Source: Ignavibacteria bacterium UBA6906
GTDB lineage: Bacteria > Bacteroidota > Ignavibacteria > UBA10030 > UBA6906
Direction of reading: 5' to 3'
NCBI GenBank assembly: GCA_002451155.1
Contig: DKBG01000333.1
Span: 1-11,050 of the forward strand
DNA: 11,050 nucleotides
How positions within the stretch are numbered: the stretch's first letter is position 1; every line of letters starts with the position of its first letter. Shown here in pieces: positions 7,158 through 11,050 of this stretch. The translations under genes were made by a program, and so were the position numbers. Below the pieces are notes generated by a model, which worked only from the letters and a program-made list of their open reading frames with translations, did not search any database and was not told the DNA's origin.

Positions 7158-9460
7158 CGCACCGCTCCTTCGTCGTCAAGAACGTTGTCGCCCGGCACCC
7201 ACTGTTTCTGCCAGCGCGGATAGTCCGTCGACAAGAGTGATTCACCCCATTCGCCAAACCACGCGTAGTTGTTCCTTCGTTCCGCGGAGAGCTGGTCGAG
7301 CCGATCTCTTTCGACCCCATCCCTGTCGACGAAGAGCGGCCTGTTTGTCCCTATCTCGTAGAATCTCGCCCAGAGTGCCGGGGCCCCCGGATCGCGCAGG
7401 AGGAGCGTATTGATACCCTTCGGCGCGCCGGGATCGGGGACCCGCTCCAGTCGGATCCCACGTATCTTCGCCCGGTTCAGCCACCGGACCGCTGCCTGGA
7501 TGGACCTGACAGTGCGGGCGTCAGGCGACTGCTGCCGCATCAGCAATTCGACGATCCCAACACTTTCGCGGCCGCTCAGACTCACCGGCTCGAAGCTCCT
7601 CGCGGGAGCGGGAAGGAAGGTTTGCTCGTCATGTTGGGCACACCAGGCTGTGAGCGTGTCTCCCACACGAACCTGACAACGGAGGATGCATTCGATCCCC
7701 TTCTGGATTGCCCGTGATGCCCTCGCACGGCATCCACTCTCCACGAATCCGAATTCCGGCCGGCCATCCACAATATCCTGCAGCAACTTCAGGACATTCG
7801 CCATCGCGTCGTCGTTGAATGTGATGTGTGAGGAATACCCCTTCCGGAGAGGGTAAAACTGAGGCCATCCGCCATTCTCGTACTGGGCCTTGAAGAGATA
7901 CTCCATGCCGCGGTGGAAGCTATCTGCGAACCGCTCGATTCCGGTTGACGTGCACACCCGTGCAAGAAACCGGAGTTGCCTGTAGGTCGCCCCATTATCG
8001 ATCGTCCCGATGCAACTGTGAGGGGGACCGGGACTGTCCTCCGCCATGTCAATATTCTTCTCCCATCCGCCGGACGGGCACTGATACGCAAGGAGATTGT
8101 CAGCGATGCGAACTGCCTCCCTGCTCCCGTACCAGGGAGGAGGCTGGAGGAGGGCCTCCGCCCATGGCACGTGCTCATCTTCCTTTCGCAGTCCCGTTTC
8201 CCCCGCGGCGTTCCGCTCCAGCTGGAGGGCAGCCATGATGAACGGACCGACAGCTTTGAAATCGTTTGTGCGCTTCGGTTCACCGATGTAGTACTCGAAA
8301 CTCCCGTCGCGATACGGTTTCCCACCCAACCCGGCTCCCTGACATGTCTGGTGCAGGGACACCAATCCCTCGTGATCGACTGTAACCATCCTCGCGCACA
8401 GGCTCCGAAATGAGGAACTGGCAACCTGCGTGTAGCTGGAATCAAGGTAACCCTGTGCCGCTCCCTTCGCCATCGCGTAGATAAACATGCAGGAGGCAGA
8501 CGACTCGAGGTAATTCCCCTCCCTGCCGGGCTGGTCAACAACCTGATACCATAGCCCACTTCCTGGGTCACGGGCGTCACGAACCGATTTCGCAAGACGG
8601 TCTAGCATTTCAACCAGATTCTGCCTGCCGCGATGCTCCGAAGGAAAGACATCCAGGACGTCCACCAGCGCCATCATCATCCAGCCCATGGCCCGACCCC
8701 AGAAATGGGGAGAGCAGCCGGTCACCGGGTCTGCCCATTTCTGGGTCCGACTTTCGTCCCAGGCATGATAGAGCAGGCCGGTTTGCTCATCCCTGGTGTG
8801 CGCTTCTACGAGGGTGAACTGTTTGACCAGATCGTTTAGCGCGGCCGTGTCTCCGACCATTCCCGAATGCTGCGCATAGAACGGCTCGGCCATGTAGAGA
8901 CCGTCGAGCCACATCTGGTTCGGATAGATTTTCTTGTGCCAGAACCCACCTGAGGGGGTGCGCGGCTGGTTTTCCAGTTGCTTCCTGAGTCGATCTGCCG
9001 CCTGGCGGTACCGCTCCTCTCCGGTGGTCCTGTACAGCATGAGGAGTTGGCGCCCTCCGGGAATGTTGTCCAGATTGAAGGTATCGTACTCATACGTCCG
9101 GATACTCCCGTCCGCCCGCACGAACTGGTCGACAATCTTCCGAATGTACCCGTAATATTCGCTGTCGCCCGACGATACCCATGCTTGGCGAAGCGCCTCA
9201 AGCATCACCCCCATTTCGTATGTCCAGCGGGCCTGGCGCTCGGACGGATACCAGATGGAATCTCCATGCCGTGCGAGGAATGAGAGCGCCATTCTCCGGG
9301 ACCAGGGTGAAGCATCCCCTGCACAGACATCTACCGAATGAAGCGAGAGGAGCAGGATCAAAGCCAGGAGTATTCTCCGCGAATGCGCGAAGAGGATCCT
9401 TCGTACCGCGGTGACAGGGGTAACCCGGAGAGCTCGTGACAGTCGCAAACGTGGTCTCAC
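7154..9460 (-). CDS. Fused GH105 unsaturated (rhamno)galacturonyl hydrolase and PL10 pectate lyase
   Basis: 768 residues. An arginine-rich N-region precedes a signal-peptide core (RRILLALILLLSLHS, 28-42) with a likely cut after VCA (47). Residues about 55-415 are GH105: NLDNIPGG (129-136), FWHKKIYPNQMWLDGLYMA (173-191), YH (231-232) and HFWGRAMGW (252-260). Recalled Bacillus YteR residues Asp88, His132, Asp143, His189, Trp211 and Arg213 map with identical spacing to Asp131, His175, Asp186, His232, Trp254 and Arg256, so it should be active. Residues about 432-760 are PL10: SGGWEKNIDM (463-472), IDNGATYRQL (487-496), NGGWPQFYPL (529-538), FNDDAM (548-553), WCAQHD (606-611), ARSFEP (620-625), WARFYEIGTNRPLF (697-710). 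Asp488, Asp550 and Arg621 match the spacing in the neighbouring PL10. One chain therefore could make unsaturated oligogalacturonides and remove the unsaturated end. GTG start at 9460: GGAG lies 10 nt upstream, and an in-frame TGA at 9464-9466 excludes earlier starts. Confidence 0.96.
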   Translation of the reverse strand: MRPRLRLSRALRVTPVTAVRRILFAHSRRILLALILLLSLHSVDVCAGDASPWSRRMALSFLARHGDSIWYPSERQARWTYEMGVMLEALRQAWVSSGDSEYYGYIRKIVDQFVRADGSIRTYEYDTFNLDNIPGGRQLLMLYRTTGEERYRQAADRLRKQLENQPRTPSGGFWHKKIYPNQMWLDGLYMAEPFYAQHSGMVGDTAALNDLVKQFTLVEAHTRDEQTGLLYHAWDESRTQKWADPVTGCSPHFWGRAMGWMMMALVDVLDVFPSEHRGRQNLVEMLDRLAKSVRDARDPGSGLWYQVVDQPGREGNYLESSASCMFIYAMAKGAAQGYLDSSYTQVASSSFRSLCARMVTVDHEGLVSLHQTCQGAGLGGKPYRDGSFEYYIGEPKRTNDFKAVGPFIMAALQLERNAAGETGLRKEDEHVPWAEALLQPPPWYGSREAVRIADNLLAYQCPSGGWEKNIDMAEDSPGPPHSCIGTIDNGATYRQLRFLARVCTSTGIERFADSFHRGMEYLFKAQYENGGWPQFYPLRKGYSSHITFNDDAMANVLKLLQDIVDGRPEFGFVESGCRARASRAIQKGIECILRCQVRVGDTLTAWCAQHDEQTFLPAPARSFEPVSLSGRESVGIVELLMRQQSPDARTVRSIQAAVRWLNRAKIRGIRLERVPDPGAPKGINTLLLRDPGAPALWARFYEIGTNRPLFVDRDGVERDRLDQLSAERRNNYAWFGEWGESLLSTDYPRWQKQWVPGDNVLDDEGAVR
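7165..7170 (-). promoter_or_regulatory. Ribosome binding site of the CE12 gene, inside the GH105-PL10 coding end
   Basis: AAGGAG lies 7 nt before the ATG at 7157, within the last codons of the GH105-PL10 gene. It supports coupled translation across the ATGA overlap. Confidence 0.7.
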
Positions 9461-9470
9461 GCTTCACAAT

Positions 9471-9474
9471 CTCC
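9471..9474 (-). promoter_or_regulatory. Ribosome binding site of the GH105-PL10 gene
   Basis: GGAG lies 10 nt before the GTG at 9460. Together with the in-frame TGA just upstream (9464-9466) it fixes GTG as the start of the fusion protein. Confidence 0.5.
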
Positions 9475-9629
9475 ATATGTGAATGCGGACAGCAGGCAGG
9501 GGGCGGGATGGGTTCTGGCATCGCCCGGCGACGGTACTGACCCGGCGCAAAGACATGCATCGGAACCGGATACGCAGGGAGCACCAGATGACGCTACCAG
9601 AAGGCCATCCCCGGGAACGGGATCGCTCA

Positions 9630-9669
9630 CCCCGGACAGTTCCTGTCGATGAGCCCTTCGGGCTCGGGG
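9630..9669. repeat. Compact palindromic element: two adjacent hairpins closed by an outer CCCC/GGGG stem
   Basis: On the plus strand, GACAGTTCCTGTC (9635-9647) is a perfect 5-bp stem with a 3-nt loop, and GAGCCCTTCGGGCTC (9651-9665) is a perfect 6-bp stem with a 3-nt loop. CCCC (9630-9633) can pair with GGGG (9666-9669) and close both into a three-way junction. On the transcribed minus strand both loops read GAA. It lies about 28 nt after the GH28 stop. No U-tract follows, so it is not a standard intrinsic terminator; RNA processing or 3'-end protection of the GH28 message is one reading. Confidence 0.55.
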
Positions 9670-9697
9670 AGGCTGTCAGCGCGTGAGGGGCCGACGT

Positions 9698-11050
9698 TCA
9701 TTTTCCAATCGTTACAGCCCCTTTCGGGACCCCCTGACCCAGTATTACTCTTCCTTCAAGTTGCGAACGGTCCGTGTTGATAAATCGAATAGCACCTGAG
9801 GAGCTTCCCTCCACCTCCATAACAGTCTTCACCGCGGCCGGAAGCGACAGACCATCGAGGGTAATATTCCGGCCCTCCAGAACACGGACAAGAGGACCTG
9901 TCGCAGGGATGACCCGGCACCCGTGGAATTCAATCTCTCTGACATCAGAGAGGTTCACGCCTTTCCCCCCCTCAGCGACGATTCCCGTAAAGGAGATATC
10001 TTCGACGGGCATTTCCGGAAGGCCGATGATCTCGATGACATATGTCTTTGCGCCGGAAACTGAAATCGAGTCATAGTGGATGTTCCGAACCACCGGAGTG
10101 GTTTCGCCTACTGTCCGGGCGGGTACGCGTGTTCCCGTGTAGAGCATATTGATGCGAAGAGCCTCGGCCAGGATATTCTCTCCCGTCAGATTCCTGAACC
10201 ACATGTTCTCGAGCACTCCTCCCCGTCCGCGCGCGGTCTTTATTCTCACAACCCTGTCGGTGCCGCTAAACGTGCAGTGCTCGGCATAGATGTTTCTGAT
10301 CCCGCCGGAGGTTTCACTGCCGATCACGATTCCACCATGTCCGCGGAGCCCGCGGCAGTTCCTGATAACCACGTTCTCAGTCGGGATCGATACTCGAAGC
10401 CCGTCGCGATCCCTCCCTGCCTTAATGGCGATACAGTCATCACCTGTATCGAATTCGCACTCTTCAATGAGGACGTTCTTCGATGAAGAGGGATCGACCC
10501 CGTCCCCGTTTGGCGTGTGTCCGTACGGCCCTTCTGTCACAATGCGGACCCTGCGAACAATCACGTTTGTGCAGTAGGTGGGAGTGACCGTCCAGAAGGC
10601 GCCATACAGAAATGTCACCCCTTCGACGAGGACGTTGGTACATCGCATGGGCTGGAAGAAGGCGGGGCGCAGTTCTCTCCCATTTGTACCGTCGAAGACT
10701 CTCCGGTCGACCGGGAGACCGTCCGCAGCCATTGTGTTGAGAAGTTGCTCGGAGGATTTCTTTTCGGTTTTCCAGGACCACCAGGGTTTGCCCTGTCCGT
10801 TCAGGGTTCCCTCACCTGTGATCGCGATATTGGTTTTTCCGTCAGCGTACACAAACGCGGAATACTTGAAGCATTCGATGTCTTCATGCCTCGAAAAGAC
10901 CACCGGGAGGTAATCCGCAAACTCCTGGCTGAACACGAGTTCGGCTCCCCGGAGAAGATGGAGATTAACGCTATCTTCCAGGTGGATCGGTCCGGTGAGC
11001 CACTTCCCCGGAGGAATGAGTACAGTTCCACCGCCCCGGGAGGCAACCGC
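9698..11050 (-). CDS. GH28 polygalacturonase, N-terminus cut by window edge
   Basis: 450 residues are visible, open at the right edge. It hydrolyses alpha-1,4-galacturonan (exo or endo, or a rhamnogalacturonan variant) on a right-handed beta-helix. The first visible residues, GGGTVLIPPGKWLTGPIHL, are the usual GH28 N-terminal region, so only the signal peptide and a short lead are missing. Catalytic motifs, counted from the first visible codon: PNGDGVDP (Asp183), FDTGDDCIAIKAGRD (Asp204, Asp205), RGHGGIVIGSETSGG (His238) and RIKTARGRGG (Arg269, Lys271). The 21-residue gap between the first and second Asp equals that recalled for Aspergillus PGII. NGDG replaces the common NTDG, a variant seen in bacterial and exo-acting members, so exo-action is plausible but not shown. 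The GTG at 10936 is an internal valine (LVFSQEF), not a start. It is the most upstream visible gene, separated by 237 nt from the GH105-PL10 gene. Confidence 0.96.
   Translation of the reverse strand, partial: AVASRGGGTVLIPPGKWLTGPIHLEDSVNLHLLRGAELVFSQEFADYLPVVFSRHEDIECFKYSAFVYADGKTNIAITGEGTLNGQGKPWWSWKTEKKSSEQLLNTMAADGLPVDRRVFDGTNGRELRPAFFQPMRCTNVLVEGVTFLYGAFWTVTPTYCTNVIVRRVRIVTEGPYGHTPNGDGVDPSSSKNVLIEECEFDTGDDCIAIKAGRDRDGLRVSIPTENVVIRNCRGLRGHGGIVIGSETSGGIRNIYAEHCTFSGTDRVVRIKTARGRGGVLENMWFRNLTGENILAEALRINMLYTGTRVPARTVGETTPVVRNIHYDSISVSGAKTYVIEIIGLPEMPVEDISFTGIVAEGGKGVNLSDVREIEFHGCRVIPATGPLVRVLEGRNITLDGLSLPAAVKTVMEVEGSSSGAIRFINTDRSQLEGRVILGQGVPKGAVTIGK

Larger units (their letters stand above)
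9461..9697. other. 237-nt gap between GH28 and GH105-PL10 genes
   Basis: This is the longest non-coding stretch. It contains the two-hairpin element at 9630-9669, close behind the GH28 stop, and the GGAG site before the GTG start of the next gene. I see no tRNA, no U-rich terminator tail and no promoter convincing enough to call. Open frames across it are short and look non-coding. Confidence 0.6.

Overview
The window is one continuous block of pectin-degradation genes, all read from the minus strand (right to left). DNA is GC-rich (roughly 55-60% by eye). Every complete gene product starts with a signal-peptide-like segment, so the locus encodes an extracytoplasmic (periplasmic, surface or secreted) pectin-depolymerising set. 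Family mix (GH28, GH105, PL10, CE8, CE12, GH43_12), several signal peptides ending in a short AQ/CA-type site, and clear Shine-Dalgarno motifs on only some genes suggest a GC-rich Gram-negative of the Bacteroidota/FCB or a similar polysaccharide-degrading phylum. That assignment is tentative: no rRNA, ribosomal or other marker gene is present. The window shows no SusC/SusD pair, transporter, regulator or cytoplasmic uronate-catabolism gene.

Layout in transcription order: (1) a GH28 polygalacturonase running in from the right edge (N-terminus cut); a 237-nt gap containing a compact two-hairpin palindromic element; (2) a 768-residue fusion of a GH105 unsaturated-uronyl hydrolase with a PL10 pectate lyase; overlapping by ATGA, (3) a CE12-type SGNH acetylesterase with a large C-terminal domain of unknown function; 79 nt; (4) a CE8 pectin methylesterase with a strong ribosome binding site; a 234-nt gap with one perfect hairpin; (5) a two-domain GH43 (subfamily 12-like) arabinofuranosidase/xylosidase; 92 nt; (6) a small exported cupin; 10 nt; (7) a stand-alone PL10 pectate lyase; overlapping by ATGA, (8) an alpha/beta-hydrolase esterase that runs out of the left edge (C-terminus cut).

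How they fit together: CE8 removes methyl esters, while CE12 and probably the alpha/beta-hydrolase remove acetyl esters. De-esterified homogalacturonan is then cut by the two PL10 lyases (giving 4,5-unsaturated ends) and by GH28 (hydrolysis). GH105 removes the unsaturated terminal uronate, GH43 trims arabinose/xylose side groups, and the cupin may act on released uronates. No gene-free stretch exceeds 237 nt. The most unusual items are the GH105-PL10 fusion, the CE12 plus unknown-domain architecture, the exported cupin, an esterase with an altered catalytic-acid region, and the structured intergenic element. The pathway itself is well known; I see no wholly undescribed system here.
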